Positions 17,464 through 25,673 are shown, counted from the stretch's first letter. The stretch is 64,000 bases of DNA from Mycobacterium sp. NBC_00419 (GCF_036023875.1 NZ_CP107931.1:3472001-3536000), one strand, 5' to 3'. Made by a program: numbers and translations. The notes: generated by a model from the letters alone, not told the origin.

Positions 17464-19218
17464 TCAGGCTAATTCCCGGCTCGCTGCGCTCCTGCCCTCC
17501 GGAGGCGCCGGTTGCCGTCCCCGGATCAGCTTGCCCGGCCGCGCCGCCGTGGGCACGCCGTTCTCCGCGATCACTTCACCGGCGACGATCGTCGCGACAT
17601 ACCCGTCGGCCGTCTGGTCGAGTCGGCGCCCGCCCGCGGGCAAGTCAGCTTTGACGGTCGGCTGGTGCAGTCGCAGCGCGTCGGCGTCGATCACGTTGAC
17701 GTCGGCCTTGTAGCCCACCGCGAGCCGGCCGCGGTCCGCCAACCCGGCGACACGTGCAGGAACCGACGTCAGCTCCTGGACAACCCGCTCCACCGACAAC
17801 CGGCCCGACTCCCGGTCGCGTACCCAGTGCGTCAGCATGTAGGTGGGAAAGCTCGCGTCGCAGATCATTCCGTAATGGGCGCCACCATCGCCGAGGCCGA
17901 GGACGACGTCGTCGCGCTGAATCAGCTCCGCGACCGTGTCCAGCGAGTTATCGCGGAAGTTGGCCAGCGTGACCAGCAGCATGGCGTGACCGTCGTCGTC
18001 GAGCAGCCGGTCGTAGGCCTCCTCGAGTGGGCTGACGCCGCGGGCGCGAGCCCGTGCGCCGATCGAATCCTCGGGCGAGGGTTCGTAGTTCGGCGGATCG
18101 CCGAGCGCGAACATGTAGTCCCACGCCTGGGCGGCGAACATCAGCGGATGCCCGTCGCTCGCTGGCTTGTCATTCAGAATGCGCTCGCGCACTTCGGGTT
18201 TGCGCATCTCGGCGACACGCTCGGCCAGCGGCAGATCGGCGATCTCCCGGTAGGACGGGTACATGACGAACGGGTTGCCGGACAAGTCCAGGCCGAGCAC
18301 CAGGCCGATCGGGCGCGGGAAGATCTGTCCCGTGACGTCGCCGCCATTGGCGTTGGCTTTCTCGACCATGCGTAGTGCGTCGAGGTGGATCGGCGGGCCT
18401 GCGTTGCCGATCGCGAGTGTGAACGTCACCGGCAGCCCCACCTCCGAGGCGACGTCGAATACCGCGCTCAGCGCACCCTCGTAATCGCCGGCCATCAGAT
18501 CCGGCACGAACTGCAGCAGGCCACCGCCCGCGTCGTCGACACCGCGGGCGATCGCCTCAATCTCCTCGTACTGTGCTTCGTAGCTCGGAATGGGTTGTCC
18601 GCCAGAGGTTTTATGCAAAGTAAGCCGTGACGAGGCGAAGCCGAGCGCGCCGGCGCGTATCGCCTCCTCGGCCAGCTTGCGCATCAGCGCCAGGTCCTCG
18701 GTCGTGGGAAGTTCGCGATCGACGCCACGCTGACCCATCACGTAGACGCGCAGCGGGGAGTGCGGAAGGAATGCGGCGACGTCGATGTCGCGCTGCCGCG
18801 ACTCCAGTACGTCGAGGAACTCGGGGAAGGTCTCCCAGGTCCACGGCAGTCCGTCGACCATGACCACGCCGGGGATGTCCTCGACGCCGGCCATGACGTC
18901 GACCAGCACGTCGTGATCCTCGGGGCGGCACGGCGCGAACCCGACGCCGCAGTTGCCCATCACCGCGGTGGTGACCCCGTGCGCCGACGACGGTGTCATT
19001 CGGTCCGACCAGATCGCCTGCCCGTCGTAGTGCGTGTGCAGGTCGACGAAACCGGGGGTGACCAGCAGACCCGTGGCGTCGATCTCTCGGGTGCCGTCCT
19101 CGGGGACGGTGCCGACGGCCGCGATGACGCCGTCGGACACGGCGACGTCGCCGAGATACGGTTCACCTCCCAGACCGTCGACGATGGTGCCATTGCGGAT
19201 GACCAGGTCGTAGCTCAT
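17464..19218 (-). CDS. N-acyl-D-amino-acid deacylase / amidohydrolase family protein
   Basis: 584 residues of the metal-dependent amidohydrolase superfamily. The metal motif HTHYDGQ follows VTPGFVDL near residue 60; GNCGVGFAPC supplies the Cys-containing loop typical of D-aminoacylases; GDGGAHYG with LTHWVRDR holds the late catalytic Asp/His region. The length fits mycobacterial members annotated as D-aminoacylase-like. It would hydrolyse N-acyl-D-amino acids or a related cyclic amide. It is first in an operon with the AhpD-like gene and divergent from a VOC gene with about 30 bp between starts. Confidence 0.87.
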   Translation of the reverse strand: MSYDLVIRNGTIVDGLGGEPYLGDVAVSDGVIAAVGTVPEDGTREIDATGLLVTPGFVDLHTHYDGQAIWSDRMTPSSAHGVTTAVMGNCGVGFAPCRPEDHDVLVDVMAGVEDIPGVVMVDGLPWTWETFPEFLDVLESRQRDIDVAAFLPHSPLRVYVMGQRGVDRELPTTEDLALMRKLAEEAIRAGALGFASSRLTLHKTSGGQPIPSYEAQYEEIEAIARGVDDAGGGLLQFVPDLMAGDYEGALSAVFDVASEVGLPVTFTLAIGNAGPPIHLDALRMVEKANANGGDVTGQIFPRPIGLVLGLDLSGNPFVMYPSYREIADLPLAERVAEMRKPEVRERILNDKPASDGHPLMFAAQAWDYMFALGDPPNYEPSPEDSIGARARARGVSPLEEAYDRLLDDDGHAMLLVTLANFRDNSLDTVAELIQRDDVVLGLGDGGAHYGMICDASFPTYMLTHWVRDRESGRLSVERVVQELTSVPARVAGLADRGRLAVGYKADVNVIDADALRLHQPTVKADLPAGGRRLDQTADGYVATIVAGEVIAENGVPTAARPGKLIRGRQPAPPEGRSAASRELA

Positions 19219-19246
19219 GGGACGAGATTACGTCGGAGCGGCCTGC

Positions 19247-19660
19247 ATGATGGAAGCTGTGATCGATCACTTCGGAATCAATTGTTCGGACTACCCGAGA
19301 TCGCGGGATTTCTACGACCGGGTGCTGGCCGTGCTGGGCTATCTGCCGGTGATGGACGTTGGCCCCGCTGTCGGTTACGGCCGAGACGGCCATCCCGAGT
19401 TCTGGATCGCCGATGGTGCCGGGATGGGCCCCAACCGCGAGGTGCACATCGCGTTCGCCGCCACCGACTCCGACGCCGTCAACGGGTTCTACGAGGCCGC
19501 CGTGGGTCTGGGTGCGGAGTCGCTGCACGCGCCGCGGTTGTGGCCGGAGTACCACCCCGGTTATTACGGTGCGTTCGTCCGCGACCCGGACGGCAACAAC
19601 GTCGAGGCGGTCTTCCACGGCGCACAACCCGCGGCCCCGACCCCGACCAACTCCGCGTAG
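19247..19660 (+). CDS. VOC (glyoxalase/bleomycin resistance) family protein
   Basis: 137 residues from ATG at 19247 (or the adjacent ATG at 19250); a GTG/ATG further upstream would overlap the divergent gene. One VOC module: IDHFGINCSDYPRSRDFYDRVL with the first metal His, a central EVHIAFAA His, and AFVRDPDGNNVEAVFH with the final Glu. It binds a divalent metal. Role could be lyase, dioxygenase or resistance; sequence alone does not say. Confidence 0.85.
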   Translation: MMEAVIDHFGINCSDYPRSRDFYDRVLAVLGYLPVMDVGPAVGYGRDGHPEFWIADGAGMGPNREVHIAFAATDSDAVNGFYEAAVGLGAESLHAPRLWPEYHPGYYGAFVRDPDGNNVEAVFHGAQPAAPTPTNSA

Positions 19661-19671
19661 CGTCACAGGAC

Positions 19672-20196
19672 ATGGCCGACTCACCTACGGATGCCGAAGC
19701 CGCGCGCGAACTCCTGCGCGACTCCTTCACCCGCATCATCGAGCACGTCGACGACCTCACCGACGACCTCACCGACGAGGTCTCCTTCTTCCGGCCCACC
19801 TCAACGGCCAACAGCATCGCCTGGCTGATCTGGCACAGCGCGCGGATCCAGGACGCGCAACTGGCGGCGATCGTCGGCAGCGAGCAGGTGTGGTTCACCG
19901 GGGACTGGGTGGACCAGTTCAATCTCGACCTGCCGCGGGATGCCCACGGCTACGGGCACACGTCCGAGGACGTCGGCAAGGTGCGGGCTCCGGCTGATCT
20001 GCTGGCCGGCTACTACCACGCGGTGCACAAGATGACGCTGGAGTACATCGCCACCGTCACCACCGAGGAACTCGCCCGCGTGGTCGACGAGAACTGGGAT
20101 CCGCCGGTCACGGCCAGCGCGCGACTTGTCAGCATCTTCGACGACTGCATGCAGCATCTCGGCCAGGCCGCCTACATCCGGGGAATCTCGCGCTGA
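19672..20196 (+). CDS. DinB/DUF664 family putative metal-dependent protein
   Basis: 174 residues. Four-helix DinB-like pattern with three likely metal His ligands: WLIWHSARIQD (helix 2), YYHAVHKM (helix 3) and MQHLGQAAYIRG (helix 4). Actinobacterial members include mycothiol-dependent transferases and maleylpyruvate isomerase relatives, so a thiol-related detoxification role is possible. The start ATG at 19672 follows the VOC gene stop by 11 bp, suggesting cotranscription with it. Confidence 0.82.
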   Translation: MADSPTDAEAARELLRDSFTRIIEHVDDLTDDLTDEVSFFRPTSTANSIAWLIWHSARIQDAQLAAIVGSEQVWFTGDWVDQFNLDLPRDAHGYGHTSEDVGKVRAPADLLAGYYHAVHKMTLEYIATVTTEELARVVDENWDPPVTASARLVSIFDDCMQHLGQAAYIRGISR

Positions 20197-20225
20197 GGGG
20201 CCTGCTGCGGTGGCCGCTGATCGCC

Positions 20226-20750
20226 GTGCCGCTGATGGTGGCGCTCGGTGTCGCGGTGGGGGACGGTTCGACGCCGGTTGACGACTGGTTCCAGCGGGCT
20301 CGCGGCAGTGCGCTGGGTGCGTTGCTGTTCTTCACCGACCTGCGCACGGTTGCTCTGGTTCTGCTGTGCGCGGTGGTAGTGGCGCTGGCGGGCAGACGAT
20401 GGGTGCTCGCGATCGTCATGATGGTGAGTCCTGTTGCGGCGGTGATGATTGCGCGTGGACTCAAGCTCCTGTTCGGCCGGCAGAAGGAAGGCGCGCTGGC
20501 CTATCCCAGCGGCCACACGACGCTGATGGTGGTCGTGCTCGGAATGGTGGTGCTGGTGCTGGCCGCCCGCTGGTGGGTGGTCGCAGGTGTCGCGGTGTGG
20601 GCACTGCTCGGTGTGCTCGGACAGGCCGTGTCTTACCACTACTTCACCGACGCGGTCGGCGCAGTTCTGCTGGGCACCTCGGTGGTGTGTATTGCCGCGG
20701 TGATCGTGCATCGAGCGCAACACCCGTCGTTCACTCCTGCGTCACCTTGA
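20226..20750 (+). CDS. PAP2-family membrane phosphatase
   Basis: 174 residues with five or six hydrophobic helices. The acid phosphatase motifs are recognisable but partly altered: KLLFGRQ (C1, normally Kx6RP), YPSGHTTL (C2, intact) and SYHYFTDAVGA (C3, normally SRx5Hx3D). Such proteins dephosphorylate lipid phosphates at the membrane. The frame stays open upstream with hydrophobic and basic codons (LRGLLRWPLIA) to 20193, so the true start may use a rare CTG just after the preceding gene. GTG at 20226 is the first standard start codon. Confidence 0.75.
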   Translation: MPLMVALGVAVGDGSTPVDDWFQRARGSALGALLFFTDLRTVALVLLCAVVVALAGRRWVLAIVMMVSPVAAVMIARGLKLLFGRQKEGALAYPSGHTTLMVVVLGMVVLVLAARWWVVAGVAVWALLGVLGQAVSYHYFTDAVGAVLLGTSVVCIAAVIVHRAQHPSFTPASP

Positions 20751-20778
20751 CGTTGAACGCGCAGGTTAATTTGCCCGC

Positions 20779-21639
20779 GTGACACTTGAACTGAACGGCT
20801 TCAAGGTTTATGACGACGACGATGACGACCCGGTGCTGCTCGATGCCGCCGGACTCGCCGTCGATACGTGGCGGGAGAACTACCCGTACGACGAGCGGAT
20901 GTCGCGCAGCGAGTACGAGGAGCAGAAGCGGCTGCTGCAGATCGAACTGCTGAAGCTGCAGAAGTGGAGCCAGGCCCACGGGCACCGGCACGTGATCGTC
21001 TTCGAGGGTCGCGACGCCGCCGGCAAGGGCGGCACCATCAAGCGGTTCATGGAGCATCTCAACCCTCGCGGCGCGCGGGTGGTGGCACTCGAGAAGCCGA
21101 CCGAGAAGGAAACCACCCAGTGGTACTTCCAGCGCTACGTCAACCACCTCCCCGCAGCCGGTGAGATCGTGCTGTTCGACCGGTCCTGGTACAACCGCGC
21201 CGGAGTCGAGCGGGTGATGGGCTACTGCACGCCCAAGCAGCACGCCGAGTTCGTCCGGCAGGCGCCGTTGTTCGAGCAGATGCTGGTCAACGACGGCATC
21301 AGCCTGACCAAACTGTGGTTCTCGGTGACCTCCGCTGAGCAGCGCACCCGGTTCACCATCCGGCAGGTCGACCCGGTGCGGCAGTGGAAACTGTCGCCGA
21401 CAGATCTGGCCTCCCTGGACAAGTGGCACGACTACACCGCCGCGAAGGAAGACATGTTCTCCTGGACCGACACCGAGGTCGCGCCGTGGACGGTCGTCAA
21501 GAGCAACGACAAAAAGCGTGCCCGGATCAACGCCATGCGGCATGTCCTGAGTAAGTTCAACTACGACAACAAGGATCATGAAGTGGTCGGCAATCCTGAT
21601 CCGTTGATCGTGGGCCGCGCCACGTCTCACTCCGACTGA
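20779..21639 (+). CDS. ppk2: Polyphosphate kinase 2
   Basis: 286 residues from a GTG start. Walker A FEGRDAAGKGG (G77-G84), Walker B FDRSWYNRAGVERVMG, and the lid region PVRQWKLSPTDLASLDKWHDYT are all intact, matching the well-studied Ppk2 of mycobacteria. It uses polyphosphate to phosphorylate nucleoside diphosphates, chiefly making GTP, and so links phosphate storage to signalling. An acidic stretch (YDDDDDDP at 11-18) precedes the core. A second, more distant PPK2-type gene lies at 49154-50011. Confidence 0.95.
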   Translation: MTLELNGFKVYDDDDDDPVLLDAAGLAVDTWRENYPYDERMSRSEYEEQKRLLQIELLKLQKWSQAHGHRHVIVFEGRDAAGKGGTIKRFMEHLNPRGARVVALEKPTEKETTQWYFQRYVNHLPAAGEIVLFDRSWYNRAGVERVMGYCTPKQHAEFVRQAPLFEQMLVNDGISLTKLWFSVTSAEQRTRFTIRQVDPVRQWKLSPTDLASLDKWHDYTAAKEDMFSWTDTEVAPWTVVKSNDKKRARINAMRHVLSKFNYDNKDHEVVGNPDPLIVGRATSHSD

Positions 21640-21643
21640 GTCG

Positions 21644-21671
21644 CGCGCGTCCCGGAAAGTGGGGACGCGTG
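21644..21671 (+). other. Hairpin between ppk2 and the membrane-protein gene, covering the next start codon
   Basis: CGCGCGTCCC (21644-21653) can pair with GGGACGCGTG (21662-21671), ten pairs with one G-U, around an eight-base loop. The right arm contains the GTG start of the downstream gene (21669-21671). With no T run it is a poor classical terminator. It may limit read-through or mask the start. Confidence 0.4.
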
Positions 21672-22508
21672 CGGTTCGTGGCCACGCTGTTGATGTGGCT
21701 TGTCACGACGCTCCTGCTGGCGCTTGCTCTGCCGGCGGCGTGGGTGCAGCAGCATCTGGTCGACGGGGACGGGTATGCGGCGTTGGCGCAGAAGGCCGCC
21801 GCTGACCCTGCCCTGAAGGCGGCGATGGCTGGGGAGCTGACGACGCAGGTGGCCCGGCTGGGTACGAGCGTCAACACCGGGACCGTCAGCCTGGTCGCGT
21901 CCACCTACACCGCGAGTTCAGCGTTCCCCGGGCAGTTCGCGCAGGCGAACCGCTTTGCCCACCGGTGGCTGTTCACCGATTCGGTTCAGTCCAGTGTCGA
22001 CTCCCAGGGCCGCTGGGTGATCGACTTCGCGCCGATGCTGTCCGACGCCGCATTCAAGGAAACGCTGAGCGACTACAACATCACCGTGCCGACGTCGGTG
22101 CCAATCCCGTTGACTGACAACGCCCCATCGATACTGCGACCTGGTGCCTTGCGGCAGGTGGCCACGTACGGGCCGTGGGCCAGTGTGGGTTTGACCGTGC
22201 TGGCCGCGGTGTTCGCTTTGTTGACGTTGTTCATCGCCCGCAGCCGCGGCAAGATGCTGGTGGGCCTCGGCGTCTCGGCGCTGCTGGTTGGCGGGTTAGG
22301 CTGGGCGGCAATCGAATTCGGCCGCAGGCACTTGAACACTGTGCTGGACAACTCGTCGGGCAACATTCGGCGGATCGCCGAGGCCATGGTGAATACCGCT
22401 GTGAACAGCATGCATCAATGGTTGAATATCTCGCTGGTCGTCGGCGGTGGACTGGTCGTCATCGGGGTGATCGTGACGCTGCTAGTGGGCCTGGCCAAGT
22501 CGAGTTAG
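21669..22508 (+). CDS. Mycobacterial conserved membrane protein of unknown function
   Basis: 279 residues. One N-terminal helix (ATLLMWLVTTLLLALALPAAW), an extracytoplasmic domain of about 145 residues, then two closely spaced helices (~175-195 and ~200-218), a short segment, and a final helix (LVVGGGLVVIGVIVTLLVGL). No enzymatic motif is visible. The domain arrangement is similar to other actinobacterial proteins annotated only as hypothetical. It follows ppk2 by 29 bp on the same strand with a hairpin at the junction. Confidence 0.75.
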   Translation: MRFVATLLMWLVTTLLLALALPAAWVQQHLVDGDGYAALAQKAAADPALKAAMAGELTTQVARLGTSVNTGTVSLVASTYTASSAFPGQFAQANRFAHRWLFTDSVQSSVDSQGRWVIDFAPMLSDAAFKETLSDYNITVPTSVPIPLTDNAPSILRPGALRQVATYGPWASVGLTVLAAVFALLTLFIARSRGKMLVGLGVSALLVGGLGWAAIEFGRRHLNTVLDNSSGNIRRIAEAMVNTAVNSMHQWLNISLVVGGGLVVIGVIVTLLVGLAKSS

Positions 22509-22539
22509 GACTAGGCGCGTCGGCGCGGCGTCGGCGTAC

Positions 22540-22881
22540 TTACTGCTCCTCGCCATCCGCTGTAGCCAACGCAGGTGGACGGTCGGGTCGGTTGTGGTTG
22601 AAGGCCCCGTAGACACGGCCATTGATCTTGATGAAGTTGGTCCAGAAGCCGGCAACCGCGACTAACGCGAGTGCTGTCATGGTCGAAACAAACAGTCCGC
22701 CTTGCCAATACGGTAATTGGGAGCAGAACAACGAAATCGTAGTGATGGCGCACCCCGTCCACCAAACCCGACGCTGGATCGAGTCGGGGGACAGAATGGC
22801 CGATTTCCAGAGTGGAAACATGCTGAGTATCGTGCCCGCGGCAAGAGCGATTAGGGCTGTCAGCCCGAACAGATGCTGCAT
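22540..22881 (-). CDS. Small membrane protein, putative immunity protein A
   Basis: 113 residues from the ATG at 22881. Three to four hydrophobic helices: an N-terminal one (FGLTALIALAAGTILSMF), then SAILSPDSIQRRVWW followed by two more, and a signature FWTNFIKINGRVYGAF near the C-terminus. It is a close relative of the protein at 23511-23852, same length and the same SPDSI-RRV-W, LP-W and FIKINGR blocks. Its start is three bases after a 54-codon frame related to the toxin C-terminus. No known family was recognised. Immunity function is inferred from position and the repeated toxin/membrane-protein pairing. Confidence 0.75.
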   Translation of the reverse strand: MQHLFGLTALIALAAGTILSMFPLWKSAILSPDSIQRRVWWTGCAITTISLFCSQLPYWQGGLFVSTMTALALVAVAGFWTNFIKINGRVYGAFNHNRPDRPPALATADGEEQ

Positions 22882-22883
22882 TC

Positions 22884-23048
22884 CTACCAAGCTCTTTCCG
22901 CCGCCGACCGCGGTGCTTCGATCAAAGTATCCGCCGGTCCCGCCGCCAAGGTCTTGCCGCCGATGCCACCAACCAAGCTGACCAGGATGGCATGGACACA
23001 GGACAGGAATGGAACGAGCCAACAAGTCACAACGGCACACCCGGTCAT
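22884..23048 (-). pseudogene. Frameshifted orphan C-terminus of the 507-aa toxin
   Basis: This 54-codon frame starts with an ATG that overlaps the stop of the preceding gene (ATGA) and ends GCT TGG TAG two bases before the next ATG. At DNA level its last ~100 bases align with the end of the toxin gene at 23852-25375: both contain a GAC-(A/C)T(A/T)GG block, TT(C/T)GA(C/T) and GGCGGCGGAAAG, and both end in TTGGTAG. Read with one frame change it gives DLGGGTGGYFDRSTAVGGGK against DIGSGVGSLFDPAFGSAGGG in the toxin. One base is missing near the start of the match and one is extra near the end, so the middle is out of frame. It looks like a decayed orphan toxin tip kept beside an immunity-type gene. 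Confidence 0.6.
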
Positions 23049-23362
23049 TGATCTGGGTCCGGCCTGCGGTCTGCGGGCGTCGCTGCGATGATGCAATTGC
23101 CCAACTTGATGTAGTTCGTGCGGAAGAATGCCCACGCAATGGCAACACATGTCAGACCTGCATAGGTGGCGAGTGCGAGCGTAAATCCTCGTGGAACGAG
23201 TGACGCCGAGCCGAAGGCGCCACCGATCAGCCATGCTGACCAATAAAACCTTCGCTCCCAGCAGATTTCGCGGCACACTAGGAGGGCGACTAAGCAACCA
23301 ACCATAGCTGCGATTCCGACGACGAACAGGATCGCGGACCATTCTGGCATCGGCAAATTCAC
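23045..23362 (-). CDS. Small membrane protein, putative immunity protein B
   Basis: 105 residues from a GTG at 23362. Hydrophobic helices at about 9-28, 42-58 and 62-82. It shares the family signature in a weaker form: RRFYWSAWLIGG and FFRTNYIKLGN, compared with RRVYWAGC and FWTNFVKINGR in its neighbours. It is joined by four-base overlaps to the short frames on both sides (GTGA upstream, ATGA downstream). Divergent sequence in a common scaffold fits an immunity paralogue with another specificity. Function is inferred. Confidence 0.7.
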   Translation of the reverse strand: MNLPMPEWSAILFVVGIAAMVGCLVALLVCREICWERRFYWSAWLIGGAFGSASLVPRGFTLALATYAGLTCVAIAWAFFRTNYIKLGNCIIAATPADRRPDPDQ

Positions 23363-23514
23363 GTGCGCCTGCCCACTAGTCGCGTGCTGCTGCCCCGACG
23401 CTGGGAATCACTGCAGCGGCGAAGGTGCCTTCGGAGTAGTCGCGCTGATCGACCAATCGGTTGGCCCCACGTCGTCGCCGTCAGCGTTGTCTCGCGGCGC
23501 ATTTTTGTGCTCAT
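23359..23514 (-). CDS. Very small Arg-rich frame between two putative immunity genes
   Basis: A 51-codon frame whose ATG overlaps the stop of immunity gene C (ATGA) and whose TGA overlaps the GTG of immunity gene B (GTGA). The product would be Arg/Ser/Thr rich without recognisable similarity. The third frame here also stays open for 37 codons and gives a more ordinary hydrophilic sequence (NADGDDVGPTDWSIS), so the stretch may instead be a lost C-terminal tail of gene C. The double overlap is the only positive evidence for translation. Confidence 0.3.
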   Translation of the reverse strand: MSTKMRRETTLTATTWGQPIGRSARLLRRHLRRCSDSQRRGSSTRLVGRRT

Positions 23515-23852
23515 TCTGTTCCATCAGCCCCGAGCGCCGGCGGCCGATCAGGCCGCCGGTTGAGATGGAATGCGGAGTAGATGCGACCGTTGATCTTTAC
23601 GAAATTGGTCCAAAACAACGCGATGCTCACCATTCCGATCGCAGTCGCGATCGCAACGAAGAAGCTGCTTCCCCAGTCGGGGAGCCGCGACAGGAACAGC
23701 AGCGGCAGCCCTGTTGCGCAACCGGCCCAATAGACCCGACGCTCGATCGAGTCGGGCGATAGGGTCGCGGACTTCCAGAGCGGAAACAAACTGAGCAGGA
23801 GTCCAGCGGCTAGCGCACCCAGTCCCGCGTAGCCAAGTGCATTCTGAATCAC
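23511..23852 (-). CDS. Small membrane protein, putative immunity protein C for the adjacent toxin
   Basis: 113 residues. The GTG start (23852-23850) overlaps the toxin stop by one base (TAGTG), so it is translationally coupled to the toxin gene. Helices: GLGALAAGLLLSLFPLW, then RRVYWAGCATGLPLLFL, then FVAIATAIGMVSIALFW, ending in the signature TNFVKINGRIYSAFHLNRR. The nearest relative is immunity protein A (22540-22881). Direct coupling to a putative toxin and four likely membrane segments make immunity against a membrane-acting toxin the best reading. Confidence 0.75.
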   Translation of the reverse strand: MIQNALGYAGLGALAAGLLLSLFPLWKSATLSPDSIERRVYWAGCATGLPLLFLSRLPDWGSSFFVAIATAIGMVSIALFWTNFVKINGRIYSAFHLNRRPDRPPALGADGTE

Positions 23853-25375
23853 TACCAACCCTTTCCGCCGCCGCCAGCCGAGCCGAATGCCGGGTCGAAC
23901 AGCGACCCGACCCCGGAACCTATGTCTTCCCCCGCGACGCCTCCAACGACACTGGCTGCCACCACGATGGCCGCGGTTGTCCACGGCCCGGTGACCGAGC
24001 CGGCAAGTGCTGCAGCGCCCCACGCGGCGGCAGAGCCACCTACGACGCTACCCACGGCGCCTCCGAGTTCCTCTTTACTACCTCCGTGATAGGCGTTGTC
24101 GACAGCCACCGCGAGTTCGACGAAGTCTGCAATCCGTCCGGTCTTGCGGGCAATCGAAGACCAACTTTCAGCGTCAGCTGGCGACAACAAGTCCTCTAGT
24201 CGTGCATGGCGTCCAGTCGGGACTCCGTCGGCATAGGCCTCGACGCCGGCGGCCGCCGGGCCGACATAGTCCGAGAGGTCAGCTGCATGGTTTAGCAAAT
24301 CGCTGAGTACGAGTCCAGCTCCCTCCCTGGACAGTCCGTGACTCGTCAGCGCCGTCATCGCCCGGTCCACCGCAACGACACGCCCGAACTGCTCACCCTC
24401 GTCCAGCGCCTGCGTCGCCTGATCCGCCGTCATCGGCGCCAAGCCGTAAGTTCCCTGTTCCAGTCGCTGCTGCATCTCAAGCCGTGATCGCGCCCGACTC
24501 CGAGCGTCGCCACCGACGACCGGATCGGTAGGCAACGGCCCGACGAAGTGGGCCATCCGGAAGTCATCGAGTCGCTCACCGGCCAGCTTGCGCGCATCGG
24601 GCGCGGCAGCAGGATCGGTGGTGGTAGCAAGATCGCGCAAACGTGCTGCAGCATCTGCCATTTCTGCCGTCAAGGGACCGCCGTCATTCACCAAAGCCTC
24701 GTCTTTGGCCCGTTGGTTCGCGTCGTACCAGTCCGTGGCTTCCCGTCCGCGTTGTTCGGCACCCGGCGCGCCGTCTCCGTCAACGTCTTCGATCGGTGCC
24801 GGGTCGTAGCCGTGGTCGGCGCGCAACGCCGTCAGCGCTGCGTCGAGCTTGCCGGAGTAGTCGTCGCGCAACGCGGTGACCTGATGAAAGACGTTCGAGG
24901 TGACAGTGATTGCACTGTCCTCCAACGCTGAGATGTCCTGGTCGTCGGCCAGTGCCTGACCGATCAGAGCGTCGATGTACTCCAGCTGTGTGTTGAGATT
25001 CGCGACCTCCATACCCGAGAACCGTTGTGTCTCAGCCAGAGTCGCCGCGACGCCGGCGAGATCGGCACCGATAGCCGGCAGCTGGTCTTGCTGCACCATC
25101 AGCTTGGTGGTCGCCCGCTGTACCTCTGCACTGTCATTGATCGGGTGCTCGCCATTCTCCCGATTCCAGGACGCCCGGAACCGCAGTTGTGCCGCCTCGA
25201 ACTCTTTGTAGGTTTCGGCCGTGCACGCACCGGCCTCGAAGAAGGCCCGCCCCAGATCGGAGATCGCACCGGGGTCCCCGCTCTGGACTGTCGCATCGAC
25301 GTTCCACGGATCGCCGCCTGCCTCACCGATCAGCGCCGCGACGCTGATGTGGGTCAGGCGCGGATATCCGCTCAC
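23852..25375 (-). CDS. Putative polymorphic toxin, DUF2563-associated, glycine-rich C-terminus
   Basis: 507 residues from a GTG that overlaps the DUF2563 stop by four bases (GTGA). The first ~430 residues are soluble and mostly helical, with a strongly conserved block SWNRENGEHPINDSAEVQR (69-87) and a later block GPLPTDPVVGGDARSRA, both shared with the protein at 26109-27680. The last ~75 residues are hydrophobic and glycine-rich (GGAVGSVVGGSAAAWGAAAL, then VVAASVVGGVAGEDIGSGVG), a glycine-zipper pattern seen in membrane-inserting toxins. No signal peptide is visible. Conserved N-terminus, variable tip, a small helical partner upstream and membrane proteins downstream is the LXG/type VII toxin layout. 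Toxicity and secretion are inferred. Confidence 0.65.
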   Translation of the reverse strand: MSGYPRLTHISVAALIGEAGGDPWNVDATVQSGDPGAISDLGRAFFEAGACTAETYKEFEAAQLRFRASWNRENGEHPINDSAEVQRATTKLMVQQDQLPAIGADLAGVAATLAETQRFSGMEVANLNTQLEYIDALIGQALADDQDISALEDSAITVTSNVFHQVTALRDDYSGKLDAALTALRADHGYDPAPIEDVDGDGAPGAEQRGREATDWYDANQRAKDEALVNDGGPLTAEMADAAARLRDLATTTDPAAAPDARKLAGERLDDFRMAHFVGPLPTDPVVGGDARSRARSRLEMQQRLEQGTYGLAPMTADQATQALDEGEQFGRVVAVDRAMTALTSHGLSREGAGLVLSDLLNHAADLSDYVGPAAAGVEAYADGVPTGRHARLEDLLSPADAESWSSIARKTGRIADFVELAVAVDNAYHGGSKEELGGAVGSVVGGSAAAWGAAALAGSVTGPWTTAAIVVAASVVGGVAGEDIGSGVGSLFDPAFGSAGGGGKGW

Positions 25376-25671
25376 AGCACCGAACGCAGCGCCTCGGCGT
25401 TGCGCTCCTCCATGTCGACGAACACCGAAGCGGTCGTGTGAGCCTTGTCCCCAAGAACCCCCAGTCGGGTCTGGTGATCCCGCAGCCGTTGCACGTGGGC
25501 GCAGTGCGCTTCGTCGAGAGCCCCGCAGAATGACTCGGCTGCGCCGAACTCACCGAAGATCCCTGCGGCGACGGTGCCACGCGCCAGCCGATCGGCGCCC
25601 TCCATGGCAAGCCAGGCCGCGCCATATGCCCGGTTTGCACCCGAACGCATCTCACCGACGTCGACCTGCAC
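25372..25671 (-). CDS. DUF2563 family protein, putative toxin partner
   Basis: 99 residues, GTG start, with GGAGGG as ribosome binding site. It matches the mycobacterium-restricted DUF2563 pattern: VDVGEMRSGANRAYGAAWLA, GIFGEFGAAESFCGALDEAH, and a C-terminal GDKAHTTASVFVDMEERN. The protein is predicted all-helical and is WXG100-sized, though it lacks a WXG turn. The stop overlaps the toxin start, so the pair is coupled. By analogy to small helical partners of type VII-secreted toxins it may be a chaperone or secretion adaptor. A second copy lies at 29523-29834. Confidence 0.8.
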   Translation of the reverse strand: MQVDVGEMRSGANRAYGAAWLAMEGADRLARGTVAAGIFGEFGAAESFCGALDEAHCAHVQRLRDHQTRLGVLGDKAHTTASVFVDMEERNAEALRSVL

Positions 25672-25673
25672 CG

